A stretch of DNA of 64,000 nucleotides from the NCBI RefSeq assembly GCF_900461525.1, contig NZ_UGOD01000001.1, positions 2,883,001 through 2,947,000 on the forward strand, read 5' to 3'. Source of the DNA: Legionella busanensis. GTDB lineage: Bacteria > Pseudomonadota > Gammaproteobacteria > Legionellales > Legionellaceae. A program made the position numbers and the translations under genes. Of this stretch, positions 1 to 9,050 are shown in pieces. Every line of letters starts with the position of its first letter. Position 1 is the stretch's first letter. A model generated the notes under the pieces. That model saw only the letters and a list, made by a program, of their open reading frames with translations, was not told the origin of the DNA and did not search any database.

Positions 1-816
1 TTTAGGATAATGCAAGATAGATGTTAAATAAGTAGGCAAATAAAGAAAAAGCAGACACACAGTTACGGCATCTAGCCATGTTAGAGCTGCGCCTTGAAAA
101 ACTTCCTTTTTATAATTCACAAATACTTCTCGAATAGGGAAAAAATTCTTTTTTGCGGTTGTATTATGTTGTTTAAAAATTGGTGTTTCTACTAAACCTC
201 TACGCAACTTAAAGCTCGCTATTCCCAATAAACCACCAACGATAAAAGGTATTCGCCAACCCCACATTAAAACTTGCTCATGCGTACAAAAATAAAACAA
301 AGCCACGTTAATCATTGAGCCTAAAATTAAGCCTATATTAATACCTAAAAAAATAAGTGCACAACAAATACCTCGACTCTTAGGATTTATATGTTCTCCT
401 GCAAATGTAACGGCACCTGGTATTTCGCCGCCAACCGATAACCCTTGGAGTAAACGTAACAATATAAGTAAAAGTGACGCTTTAATCCCAATATCCTGAT
501 AAGTAGGAAGAAGGCCAATTAAAAAAGTGGGTAATGCCATCATAATTAATGTCACTACAAAGGTTTTTTTACGTCCATATTTATCGCCAAAATGACTAAA
601 AATAATTCCGCCTAAGGGACGAATTAAATAGCCTACAGCGAAAACAGCATAAACGCCAATTAAGGAAGCGAGATGATTTGCAGCAGGGAAAAAGAGTTCA
701 CTTAATTCACTAGCGAGAAATATATAAATAATAAAATCATAAAATTCTAGCGCCCCACCAAGTGAAGATAAAAATATTAATTTCTTCTCTGCTGCTGAAA
801 ATTGTATGCCTGCCAT
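1..816 (-). CDS. MFS transporter, metabolite:H+ symporter type (3' end outside window)
   Basis: The reverse strand is open from an ATG at 816 to the window edge (272 codons), so the C-terminal part is missing. The translation begins MAGIQFSAAEKK, enters membrane helices and carries the loop motif GDKYGRKK after the second helix, followed by LRLLQGLSVGGEIPGA. These are hallmarks of the ProP/ShiA-like major facilitator branch. It lies 42 bp downstream of the aminotransferase gene on the same strand, so the two are probably co-transcribed. The substrate cannot be read from the sequence; an amino or organic acid would fit the neighbour. Confidence 0.85.
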   Translation of the reverse strand, partial: MAGIQFSAAEKKLIFLSSLGGALEFYDFIIYIFLASELSELFFPAANHLASLIGVYAVFAVGYLIRPLGGIIFSHFGDKYGRKKTFVVTLIMMALPTFLIGLLPTYQDIGIKASLLLILLRLLQGLSVGGEIPGAVTFAGEHINPKSRGICCALIFLGINIGLILGSMINVALFYFCTHEQVLMWGWRIPFIVGGLLGIASFKLRRGLVETPIFKQHNTTAKKNFFPIREVFVNYKKEVFQGAALTWLDAVTVCLLFLYLPTYLTSILHYPK

Positions 817-858
817 TAGAAAAATCCTATTTCTTTAAAATCCAAAATCCTATACTAA

Positions 859-2196
859 CTATGCCTTAGAATTTATGTAATTTACTTGCTCGACTATATC
901 TTGAATTAATTTACAAGCTTGTTGCAAAAGTAAATAATCTTTTGCATAGGAGAATCGTAAATATCCTTTTTTCTCATCAATTCCAAACGCTGAACCAGGT
1001 ACTATAGCCACTCCCACTGTATATAATATAAAAGATGCTATGTGAGAATCTGTTTTAAAAGTGGTTGTGTTTAACTTATTATGTAAATTAGTAACTTGGT
1101 GAGATTTATTATTGAACATAAAGTTGACTTTATCTGGAACCTTTCTATCTATAAAAGGATTAGCACAAGTCAAAACAAAAAAACCATTATCACTTGCAAC
1201 GCTTTGAAAACCCCAGAATCTAAGCTGTTCATAGATGAAAACTCGATTTCTTTGATAGTCGTGCAAACATTTATTTAACCAAGCTTGATATTTGGCAGTA
1301 AGTATTAATTTTTCTTTAATACTGGCTATTAGTGCTTGTTGCATTAATACAGAGATCCCTCCTGTCATCATCATTTGCAGTGTACTCATTTTTTCTATCC
1401 ATAAAGGATTAGCGCCTATCATTCCTATACGTAACCCCGGTGCTCCAATTAATCCTTTTGAAGCAGAATTAATAACTAAGCAGCGATTTTTAAGATGCGG
1501 AGCCACATCAAGAAGCGTAATATGTGGCGAGGTCGTTAACTCCCGATAAACATCATCAATAATGACTGAAAGATATAAATTTTGTTCAAGTATTTTGGCT
1601 AAACCGATAAGAAATGATTGTTGCAAATCTATACCCGTTGGATTATTCGGAAAATTTAAAATGAGAACCTTAGTATTAGGAAACTTAATTAGAAAAAATT
1701 CTAACTGTTCTATTGAAGGCTGAAAGCCTTGCGCTTCAGTCGGAATTTTAATTAACTGTGCCCCTAATAAATTTAATTGCATTTCATAAATACCAAAGTA
1801 AGGCTCAAAGACTAAAACTGAATCATCAGGATTAATTAAAATATTAAAAGCATGCCATAGGGCTTGCGTGGCGCCATAAGTCACCATGACTTCTTTTGTA
1901 GAGAAATTAACAAGAGGATAATAATGTTTATAAAGAGCGGTTACTGCTTCTAAACATGAACGCTCGCCCTGAGAAAGTGAATAAGGAAAAGCTAAATCCT
2001 TTTTTTGCAGCAATTTGGTCATTGCATCACTTACATTCGGATTAATAGCTAAATGTGGCTCTCCAATACTTAAATCAATAATACTAGGCAACCCTTTTTC
2101 AAGGCGCTCTTGATGTATATAAGGTAATTGCGCAAAAATTTCATCAATAGCATTTACCGGTAGGTTTGTTCTATGCGCCAATAAACTTATATCCAT
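859..2196 (-). CDS. PLP-dependent class I/II aminotransferase
   Basis: A 445-residue fold-type I aminotransferase. Visible family marks are NFPNNPTG (cofactor-binding Asn), IIDDVYRE (pyridine-N Asp) and SASKGLIGAPGLRIG, where the Lys of SASK should form the Schiff base with PLP. The C-terminal VGVAIVPGSAFG and LRFSY match the substrate-carboxylate-binding region. It is slightly longer than the usual 390-430 residues, with an insert near residues 360-385. A LysR regulator lies upstream and an MFS transporter downstream on the same strand, suggesting one amino-acid-linked operon. The specific amino donor and acceptor are unknown. Confidence 0.88.
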   Translation of the reverse strand: MDISLLAHRTNLPVNAIDEIFAQLPYIHQERLEKGLPSIIDLSIGEPHLAINPNVSDAMTKLLQKKDLAFPYSLSQGERSCLEAVTALYKHYYPLVNFSTKEVMVTYGATQALWHAFNILINPDDSVLVFEPYFGIYEMQLNLLGAQLIKIPTEAQGFQPSIEQLEFFLIKFPNTKVLILNFPNNPTGIDLQQSFLIGLAKILEQNLYLSVIIDDVYRELTTSPHITLLDVAPHLKNRCLVINSASKGLIGAPGLRIGMIGANPLWIEKMSTLQMMMTGGISVLMQQALIASIKEKLILTAKYQAWLNKCLHDYQRNRVFIYEQLRFWGFQSVASDNGFFVLTCANPFIDRKVPDKVNFMFNNKSHQVTNLHNKLNTTTFKTDSHIASFILYTVGVAIVPGSAFGIDEKKGYLRFSYAKDYLLLQQACKLIQDIVEQVNYINSKA

Positions 2197-2295
2197 ATCT
2201 TATTTTCGTTTAAAAATTTTAGTTTATTATATAAAATCTACTTAAAGGCTTGAATTAGGTTTAAGTTATCTTTGCCATAGTTAAAATTTATATAG

Positions 2296-2329
2296 TGCTT
2301 ACTAAATTTAGTATAAAGCTTAGTAAGCG
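2296..2329. promoter_or_regulatory. Inverted repeat between LysR gene and aminotransferase gene
   Basis: GCTTACTAA at 2297-2305 is repeated inverted as TTAGTAAGC at 2320-2328, and the palindrome ACTAAATTTAGT sits at 2301-2312. It begins 5 bp past the LysR stop codon and about 130 bp before the aminotransferase start. It could be a terminator hairpin for the regulator gene or an operator bound by the regulator; the T-run expected of a strong terminator is weak. Which role applies is inference. Confidence 0.4.
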
Positions 2330-2332
2330 GCG

Positions 2333-3208
2333 CTATAGCTTATTATAGCAATAATGCTTAATTGCATCTGCTATAACTTGTATTGCCTTAATAACTCGGT
2401 TTTCGTTACGATAAACTAACGCGATTTCTTCTCTATAAACAGGACTTTGGTTAATGCAGATTAATCTTTCTGGATAAAGAGTGCGTGTCATAAGTTTAGG
2501 TAGTATACCGATACCGCAACCTTGCGCTGTCATATTGGCAATAACTTCCAAACTATTAATCGTTATGATGCGATCAATTAAAAATCCTTGCTTGCGCCCT
2601 CTTACTAATAAATCTTGGGTTTGCTGCAAGCTAGGATCGCATAAAACAATCGCTTCACCAGAATAAATATCTTGTATTTTTCGTTTATTAGGTATTGTCC
2701 AGAATGCCATCTCATCATGGCAAAGTTTTCTTATTACTAAATCAGGATGGGATTGGGGATTTATCAAAATCCCGATGTCAATTTTAAAATTAATAATTTG
2801 CTCGAGTGTGCGCCTAGAAACATCATGAACTAAATTAATTTCTAATTTCGGATAGGTTTCTAAAAGGCTAGGAAGAAATCCCGAAACAATATCAACTGCG
2901 GTGGTTGAGTGACATCCTAATGTATAAGAACCTTGCACTTCAAATTTAGAAGCAAGAGCAAAAGAGCGCGCGTCCTGCCAACAAGTCATTAATTTTTTTA
3001 CATGAACTAATAATTGTTTTCCACTCTGGGATAGAGCAACACCATGTTGATGGCGAATAAGAAGTTCGGTACCAATTATTTTTTCTAATCGCTTTATAGC
3101 TAAACTTAATGCTGGTTGACTTATCCCTAATCGCTCCGAAGCCCTAGACAGACTTAAGGTATGTGCTACTTCTCGAAAGTATTCTAAATCTGTATAGGAA
3201 GGAATCAT
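2333..3208 (-). CDS. LysR-family transcriptional regulator
   Basis: A 291-residue protein with an N-terminal winged helix-turn-helix at about residues 5-65 (LEYFREVAHTLSLSRASERL, then ISQPALSLAIKRLE) and a periplasmic-binding-like effector domain over the rest. Length and layout are typical of LysR regulators. It is encoded directly upstream of, and in the same direction as, the aminotransferase/MFS pair, so it probably controls that pair or itself. Most LysR genes diverge from their target; here the divergent neighbour is a small secreted-protein gene at 3378. The inducer is unknown. Confidence 0.9.
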   Translation of the reverse strand: MIPSYTDLEYFREVAHTLSLSRASERLGISQPALSLAIKRLEKIIGTELLIRHQHGVALSQSGKQLLVHVKKLMTCWQDARSFALASKFEVQGSYTLGCHSTTAVDIVSGFLPSLLETYPKLEINLVHDVSRRTLEQIINFKIDIGILINPQSHPDLVIRKLCHDEMAFWTIPNKRKIQDIYSGEAIVLCDPSLQQTQDLLVRGRKQGFLIDRIITINSLEVIANMTAQGCGIGILPKLMTRTLYPERLICINQSPVYREEIALVYRNENRVIKAIQVIADAIKHYCYNKL

Positions 3209-3377
3209 ATAAATTCATTTAATAAACTTTGCTAACCTTATAACAGGATCAATTATGAAATTAAATAATAGATAATAATATAAGCTAGATTAGCTTTTGC
3301 TCACCTTTACTCAAGCAAACAGAAAGTTTTTTGATTTATACTAATATAAAATAGTTCTTAAAATTAAGGAGGATGGA

Positions 3378-3896
3378 ATGAATAAAGGATATATTATAGT
3401 GATAACCCTTTTAAGTACTAATATGGCTTTTGCTGCAGCCGCTACAAGTACCACTACAACAGTTGATCCCGCTACTGGAACTACTATTCAATCAACTACT
3501 ACCAACGTAGATGATTCCGCAACCACCGTAACTACGCCTGCTGATACTCCAGTAGTAGATACGACTGTTAGTCCAAACATGGAGATAGTTACTCCGGTAG
3601 ATATAGATAATAATGTACAAATCGTTAATGATAGAGTGAGCATTACCGGTCTGACCACAGCACCTGCATTCACAACAGTAGAGCTTCGTGATGGCGTATA
3701 TTATTTACCTCCAGCTGTAACGCCAGTAGATGGATTTTATTTCTTAATTGTTGGCGATACAGAGCGAGTTTGTACGGTCAAAAAAATTAAAAAAGTAAAA
3801 AAGGTTCGCAAAATATCACCTATGACTACTAAGGTCATGATAAAAAACAAGAAAGTTACTTTATATTGTTATGATAGAACTTATTTTAACTTCTAA
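3378..3896 (+). CDS. Secreted Thr-rich protein of unknown function
   Basis: 172 residues, preceded by a strong ribosome-binding site (AAGGAGG at 3366-3372). A signal peptide is likely: MNKGYIIVITLLSTNMAFA, with cleavage after AFA. The next 60 residues are rich in Thr, Val, Asp and Ser, like a flexible linker or an exposed passenger. A Lys-rich stretch (KKIKKVKKVRK, near residues 135-145) precedes a Tyr/Phe-rich end. No catalytic motif and no family recognised. It is transcribed divergently from the LysR regulator with 169 bp between them. Confidence 0.7.
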   Translation: MNKGYIIVITLLSTNMAFAAAATSTTTTVDPATGTTIQSTTTNVDDSATTVTTPADTPVVDTTVSPNMEIVTPVDIDNNVQIVNDRVSITGLTTAPAFTTVELRDGVYYLPPAVTPVDGFYFLIVGDTERVCTVKKIKKVKKVRKISPMTTKVMIKNKKVTLYCYDRTYFNF

Positions 3897-3923
3897 GATT
3901 TAAATCCATAAGTTAAGCAAGTG

Positions 3924-3955
3924 TCGGGCAATAAGCCCGATCTACTTTTCTTTTA
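3924..3955. terminator. Hairpin between convergent genes
   Basis: TCGGGC (3924-3929) pairs with GCCCGA (3935-3940) across a five-base loop and is followed by a pyrimidine-rich CTACTTTTCTTTT. It sits between the 3' ends of the genes ending at 3896 (+) and 3976 (-), a normal place for an intrinsic terminator. Confidence 0.5.
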
Positions 3956-3975
3956 GTGTAGCTTTCTATGTATAG

Positions 3976-5466
3976 TTAATTAACTGCCAACCTATTAATA
4001 CCTTGTTGATTAACCATTTGCCTTTCCTCACTAATTAACTCAATCCATTTTTTTGGGGTAATTTTATTGCTTACTAACAAATTTATAGCCGCACTAGCAC
4101 TCGTGCTTTGCGTCATAGCGAAATAAAAATAGGCTGTTAGTTTATTGCGAGATAAAGCCCAGTGACTATTGGCTACACTTGCACGCAAAGTAGAAAAATC
4201 AACTTGCTCTTTTTTTACTAATTGCTGCATTTTTTGTATAGTTTTAGGGATACATTTATCAAAAAATAATGTTGTACCTTGCTGGTTCCATTCTGCACTT
4301 AAGATAATCTTTTTTAAAATAGCCATATCACAAATTTGTTGCTCTGCGGAAACCGGCTCTTCTATTCGTTGCTGAATAGGCATTTGCAACATAGAATGGG
4401 TCCACTGTTGGTAATAACTACGACCATAAATTAACATTGCACCCAAAATAAAATCTTTCGCACAAGGCGCTGCCTGCCAGAAAGCATTAAATAAAGCTGA
4501 ATTTAATTGCTTAAACTTAGGATAAGGATACTCGTTATTATTTGCGCGAATTAAATGAGAGCGAGAGTAAATGATGGTGTCGGTGTCGTACTTAGCTTTA
4601 GATTTTGCTTTATATTCGTCTGGCCCAAGGTGAATTTTTTCATCCTTATTAGCTACGCTGCCCTCAACTATTTCCAAATGAAATTTGTGATTTAAATTAT
4701 GTTTATAGCCAAGAAAATGACAATCAGTCTTTGCTTTGAAAGTATCTGCTATGTGCTGTCTTAATACCGTACCAATTTTAATATTAGGATCATAAAAATC
4801 AGGATGCTTAGCTAAATTCATTACCCAGAAAACATTGACCTTATTTTTATTGTCTACTGGGATATCGCGTAATAATATTCCCCAAGAATAACCAATAATT
4901 TGATCATTTCTATCTTTGGCAAGAAAGCAAATTGTATCTTTATAATTTAGCAATGCTGATAAGACTGTATCGCCTATTATAGGTAAATCAGCAAAGTTTA
5001 TCCCATGCGCTAAACAATCTAAGTGCTTGATTTCTTCGATGGCCTTCTGAACGTCAGAAATATTATTACGCTCTAAAAGTTGTACCTCGTTAAAGCCGTA
5101 TGGCTTACCCTGCATCACTTGCAAGGAAAAATTAAAAGTACAGATGCCATCTAAGCGTTTATCATGTTTAATTTTAAGAGGCGTTTGATTTCGGTTTTCT
5201 AATAAATCAGTCCATAGTTGACAAATTTCTCTAATAAGCTCATCGTCTGAGTTGTTATCGCGCAAATTTATTAACTGTAATGTTAAACGATGTAGATATT
5301 CTGTGTGAACATAAATTGCATGATTATTTAAGTCCACCACAGATTTTGCCGTCATTAATTTTTGTATTTCTGCTAAATGATAATCATAAGGTTGTATATA
5401 TAATTTTACTGCCTCTTCAAATAAATTCCATTTACGCGCCAGCACTTCAATTTTGGTATAAGACAT
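3976..5466 (-). CDS. Large unknown protein with a possible GNAT-like region
   Basis: About 496 residues. An upstream in-frame ATG at 5502 exists, but AGGGA followed by ATTC sits just ahead of the tandem ATG ATG at 5469/5466, so the start was placed there. No family is recognised with certainty. Roughly residues 110-265 resemble an acetyltransferase (GNAT) fold: a strand pattern ICFLAKDRNDQIIGYSWG, then VFWVMNLAKHPDFYDPNIKIG and a helix LRQHIADTF, in the order acceptor strand / beta-4 / CoA-loop. The CoA-binding RxxGxG/A signature is not clearly present. There is no signal peptide and no membrane segment. Size, solitary position and lack of housekeeping context would suit a translocated effector, but that is inference. 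Confidence 0.6.
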   Translation of the reverse strand: MSYTKIEVLARKWNLFEEAVKLYIQPYDYHLAEIQKLMTAKSVVDLNNHAIYVHTEYLHRLTLQLINLRDNNSDDELIREICQLWTDLLENRNQTPLKIKHDKRLDGICTFNFSLQVMQGKPYGFNEVQLLERNNISDVQKAIEEIKHLDCLAHGINFADLPIIGDTVLSALLNYKDTICFLAKDRNDQIIGYSWGILLRDIPVDNKNKVNVFWVMNLAKHPDFYDPNIKIGTVLRQHIADTFKAKTDCHFLGYKHNLNHKFHLEIVEGSVANKDEKIHLGPDEYKAKSKAKYDTDTIIYSRSHLIRANNNEYPYPKFKQLNSALFNAFWQAAPCAKDFILGAMLIYGRSYYQQWTHSMLQMPIQQRIEEPVSAEQQICDMAILKKIILSAEWNQQGTTLFFDKCIPKTIQKMQQLVKKEQVDFSTLRASVANSHWALSRNKLTAYFYFAMTQSTSASAAINLLVSNKITPKKWIELISEERQMVNQQGINRLAVN

Positions 5467-5654
5467 CATGAATTCCCTATAATAAATCTGGAAATAAATC
5501 ATATAATGCTGCTATAGCGCTCACAATAGTTCTTAATTAATTTTTCGGAAGCAGCCGGAACCTATAATACCAATACTATTATTGAGACATTGTGATAATT
5601 TGATCATAGTAAGATAGATATTTATCAGAATTCAATGAAGAGTAGTTTAGGTTT

Positions 5655-5864
5655 TTAATTAATGGTGTTACAAATAATGATAGTTCTATCCATCAGTGTT
5701 CCACCTGACTTTGGATCGACCAATTTTGGAAATTCCGTAATAGTTTCGACTACCTCGCCTGCTCTCTCTCCGCAAGCCACAATAATGACAATATCAACAT
5801 CTGAGTAACGCGCAATTAAATTTTGTAATACCGTTTTACCAGCGCCAAAAGGGCCCAGTATTAC
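5655..5864 (-). pseudogene. Fragment of V/A-type ATPase catalytic subunit A
   Basis: About 69 open codons, bounded by TAA upstream (5865-5867) and TAA at 5655-5657, with no ATG. The translation contains the P-loop GPFGAGKTVLQ, then VACGERAGEVVETITEFP, KLVDPKSGG, LMDRTIIICNT. These are the nucleotide-binding core motifs of the V/A-type H+ or Na+ ATPase subunit A, with the GERAGEV form seen in bacterial V-type enzymes. It breaks off exactly where the family continues with SSMPVAAREAS. No other V-ATPase gene is seen in the window. It is a relic of a deleted or transferred ntp/atp operon; protein identity is clear, origin is inferred. Confidence 0.85.
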
Positions 5865-5943
5865 TTATAATCATCCTTGATTTGTTACATTTTAACTTAA
5901 GCTGTTACTATTATATGGCATTTTAATCGCTTGCAACTAAGTA

Positions 5944-6948
5944 TTATCTAACTTTCAACTGTTTTTTGATATCACCCACTAAGGTAGTTTGGTTAGGATC
6001 GATAGATAGAGTAGGTTTTCCTTCTCTAAAATCTAAAGTATTTAAATCAAGCCAGATGAGATTTGGTGTTGTTGTTGGACTAAAATAATAAGTTTTTTTA
6101 GTTAAATCAGCAACGGAGACCCAGCGGGTAGGCCAAGCATCTTCAGTCTTATTACCAGAGGTATCAACTGCGCCAAAAGGTACCATCGCTGTTCTAATCA
6201 CAGATAAAATACCAGCTACTGCTTCTTGTGTATGATTAGGTTTAGGAAGTGTTTTTAGATAAGTTGCAACTCTTACAAAGCGACTTAAGGGATCACTATC
6301 GCCAGGCAACGGTAGGTTTCCACCAAAGGATTTATAGCGTTTTAAATTATCTAATTGAATATTATAGGCGGGTTCATTGGTCATCGTTGTATATTGTGGT
6401 CCATGATAAATTACTTTCTTGCCGTTAATAAATTCAATGACTGCAGCATCTCCTGAAGCATCTTGGATATTAAGATGCAAAGGCCATTTTTGATTAAAAA
6501 CTACTGTTTCGATAATTTGAAATTTATCGGTAGCTGCTACAACTTCATTTACTGTTTTATAATTATCAAGAATATATTGTGCCCATAGGGTATTTGATAT
6601 GGCCGGAAGATTTTTATCTCTTGCCTCATAACTAGACCCTGTTAGATATAAAAGGTGAGCAGCTAAACCATGCTCATTTATTCCATCAGAAACAGCCGAG
6701 GAATTAAACTCACTGACAACTACACTGCCATATTTTGATTTCCACTGTAAGGAATTGTCACCTGCGTCGCCATGGCGAGTTGTTCCGCGCGGGTAAACAA
6801 TAATGTGTGGCATATCGGGCGTAAATAAATCAACAGATCGAGCAACCACCTTAGCTTCTGGGTTGTTATTCCAAAATACGGTAGTACAGCTGTAAGCAGT
6901 AGCTACATTTAAAAATAAACAACTATACAGTAATATTCCTTTATTCAT
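5944..6948 (-). CDS. Choloylglycine hydrolase-family amidase (secreted)
   Basis: 334 residues. An N-terminal signal peptide ends in ATAYS, and the next residue is Cys21 (SCTTVFW), the expected N-terminal nucleophile of this Ntn-hydrolase family after signal removal. VVARSVDL provides the conserved Arg/Asp after the nucleophile, and DGINEHGLAAHLLYL and MTNEPAYNIQLDNL are further family blocks. Known members cleave linear C-N amide bonds: conjugated bile salts, penicillin V or acyl-homoserine lactones. Export predicted by the signal places it in the periplasm or outside the cell. Substrate cannot be told from sequence. Stand-alone gene. Confidence 0.88.
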   Translation of the reverse strand: MNKGILLYSCLFLNVATAYSCTTVFWNNNPEAKVVARSVDLFTPDMPHIIVYPRGTTRHGDAGDNSLQWKSKYGSVVVSEFNSSAVSDGINEHGLAAHLLYLTGSSYEARDKNLPAISNTLWAQYILDNYKTVNEVVAATDKFQIIETVVFNQKWPLHLNIQDASGDAAVIEFINGKKVIYHGPQYTTMTNEPAYNIQLDNLKRYKSFGGNLPLPGDSDPLSRFVRVATYLKTLPKPNHTQEAVAGILSVIRTAMVPFGAVDTSGNKTEDAWPTRWVSVADLTKKTYYFSPTTTPNLIWLDLNTLDFREGKPTLSIDPNQTTLVGDIKKQLKVR

Positions 6949-7163
6949 TTTAATTCCCTGATATTAAAATTTTATTTATTAAAAAGTAGTCTACTAAAAA
7001 GACTATCTGATAGTTATTGTAGACTTGATGAAGCAACGCGTAATTAAGTTTGCAATCTTTAAATATCATCGATAATTTTTAATATGGCAATCTATTTTTC
7101 GCATCTTAAGTATACTAAATGGAATGAGAATTGATATAAAAGAAGCTTTTTGCAGTATGCTAG

Positions 7164-8171
7164 CTAGGTCCTATGCTGGATTTGCGCTGGTGTATCGTTT
7201 GAAGGTTGCTGAGGACAATACTGAGATAAAAACTTTTCAGCGAAATCGTACAAACCAGGTCTTTTATCTTTCTTACTAAGTAGAGAAGGTTGTTGGAGTA
7301 AAAATGCTTGGGATTTTTTAATGAATTTCTGTTCAAGACTTTCGGGTAGGCCTAAGTAACGTAATTGTTTTAAATAAAATTGAATTTCAATAATATCTGC
7401 TAACTTTATACCTTTTTTTCTAAGATAACTACTAATTGATTTTATATCTTCTAATTCCGGTGCATATTTCTGTAGAAACTTTTCTAAGGTTAAATGTCGG
7501 TTGCGTTTAATATTATGATGAATTTTTATATTAGGGTGAGCTTTATGTTTCTGCAAAAAATCCTCATATTGAACGAGCTTTAAAAGTGCCGGTGGCGATT
7601 TTATAAAAAATGCTTGTTCTGATCTGCCAGAAGGCCTATGTTTATAACTTAATTTTAAAATTGTATTTATTAAGCTTGGAATAAAATATTTGCCGGTGTT
7701 CAGATTTTTTCCTAAAAATTCTCTTAAAAAAACTAATGCATCAGTGTGACAAGAATATAAATCCATCTGTCGCAAATCTTCTATTTGCAGTACTCTTATA
7801 CCTAATTGACTTAATTTTTTTACGTTACTGTCATCTGGAACAAGTCCTAAGGAGTCACCATAAATGATTGCCTCGTTCCTGCCCTCACGAACATAAACAA
7901 TTGGTATAGAATGCTCATCATTTGACAGTATAAATCCTTGCCTTAAATCACCATGTACATCTCTACGTAATTTTTTGATGAAGTCTAAAACTTCTTTAAC
8001 ATCATTTGTAGTTAAAATTTTTACGCCATATTTTTTCGTATAAAATTCTGTGACCAAATCAATACCATTGCCGGTCAGTTTAACTCCAACAGGTCCTGTA
8101 TAATATTTGTATGAATATTCAATAGAATAATATTGTTTTGGGTCAAAACGTTTTAATGCTGTTGATTGCAT
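7164..8171 (-). CDS. Putative CE-clan cysteine protease / effector
   Basis: 335 residues, no signal peptide or membrane helix. The middle carries an ordered set of residues matching CE-clan (Ulp1/YopJ/SidE-DUB) active sites: His87 in DEHSIPIVYV, Asp106 in IIYGDSLGL, Gln135 in LRQMD and Cys141 in LYSCHTDALVFL. Spacing is H-19-D-29-Q-6-C, and the Gln-to-Cys distance of six is the Ulp1 value. The segment after Cys forms a helix, as in the family. The C-terminal half (about 190-335) is basic and helical, with no recognised domain. CE-clan proteins in intracellular bacteria act as deubiquitinases, deSUMOylases or acetyltransferases on host proteins. Motif matching only; no global similarity was checked. 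Confidence 0.6.
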   Translation of the reverse strand: MQSTALKRFDPKQYYSIEYSYKYYTGPVGVKLTGNGIDLVTEFYTKKYGVKILTTNDVKEVLDFIKKLRRDVHGDLRQGFILSNDEHSIPIVYVREGRNEAIIYGDSLGLVPDDSNVKKLSQLGIRVLQIEDLRQMDLYSCHTDALVFLREFLGKNLNTGKYFIPSLINTILKLSYKHRPSGRSEQAFFIKSPPALLKLVQYEDFLQKHKAHPNIKIHHNIKRNRHLTLEKFLQKYAPELEDIKSISSYLRKKGIKLADIIEIQFYLKQLRYLGLPESLEQKFIKKSQAFLLQQPSLLSKKDKRPGLYDFAEKFLSQYCPQQPSNDTPAQIQHRT

Positions 8172-8459
8172 CAGCGTCCATAATTTTCTTAAATAGTACC
8201 TTAAGTATAGCTATTTTAAGAATGCCTGATATGTACATTAATCTATACTTCCACAGCACCGTAACTTAGGTATAAGAGTAAGTCATAATTTATATAAGAA
8301 ATTTTTTGAAAATATTTTCCTAAACTTAGTAAGATTTTTTACTAGCTGATTTAGTATGGATTATAAATTTATAATTACTCTTATTATCAATCAATTCCTC
8401 AATCAAATTTGATATCGTATAATAATTTATGCGCCTATTGCTGATTTAAATTAAAGATA

Positions 8460-8789
8460 ATGAGAACAATACTATTATTAATTGGGTCTAATATTTTTAT
8501 GACTTTTGCTTGGTATGGTCATCTAAAAAATTTAAACAACAAACCTTTGTATATTACTATTTTAATAAGTTGGGGAGTGGCTTTTTTTGAATATACATTA
8601 CAAGTGCCTGCTAATCGTATTGGTTATACTGAGTTTAATCTTGGTCAATTAAAAATAATTCAAGAAATTATTACTATCTGCGTCTTTGCAATGTTTGCTT
8701 ATTTTTATATGAATAAGCCCTTAGGCATTAATTTTCTTTACGCAGGTCTTTGCATGTGTGGCGCAGCTTATTTTATTTTCAGAAATTAA
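8460..8789 (+). CDS. DMT-like small membrane protein, DUF486 family
   Basis: 109 residues with four predicted membrane helices. The family blocks GSNIFMTFAWYGHLK, FFEYTLQVPANRIG and QLKIIQEIITICVF are those of DUF486, a small family in the drug/metabolite transporter superfamily. Length is typical. Function is not established. Isolated gene with a weak ribosome-binding site. Confidence 0.85.
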   Translation: MRTILLLIGSNIFMTFAWYGHLKNLNNKPLYITILISWGVAFFEYTLQVPANRIGYTEFNLGQLKIIQEIITICVFAMFAYFYMNKPLGINFLYAGLCMCGAAYFIFRN

Positions 8790-9050
8790 CAACATATGAG
8801 ACAACCCTAACTAGGTTTATACTTAAGTTGTTATAATATTTTCATTTTAAATATGCTGATTATTTAAAATGTAGGGCTCTGGAAATTATAATTGGCTCTT
8901 TGCAAAAAGTTCATTTGTAAAATCAAAAAAAATATTTTTTACTTGCATAGCTAAAAGAAACCAAACTATTCATTAACTACTAAATTAATAGTAAATTTTT
9001 GCAATTGAGCCTAATAAACTAAACAAAAAAGAGTATTAAGAAGAGTTATT

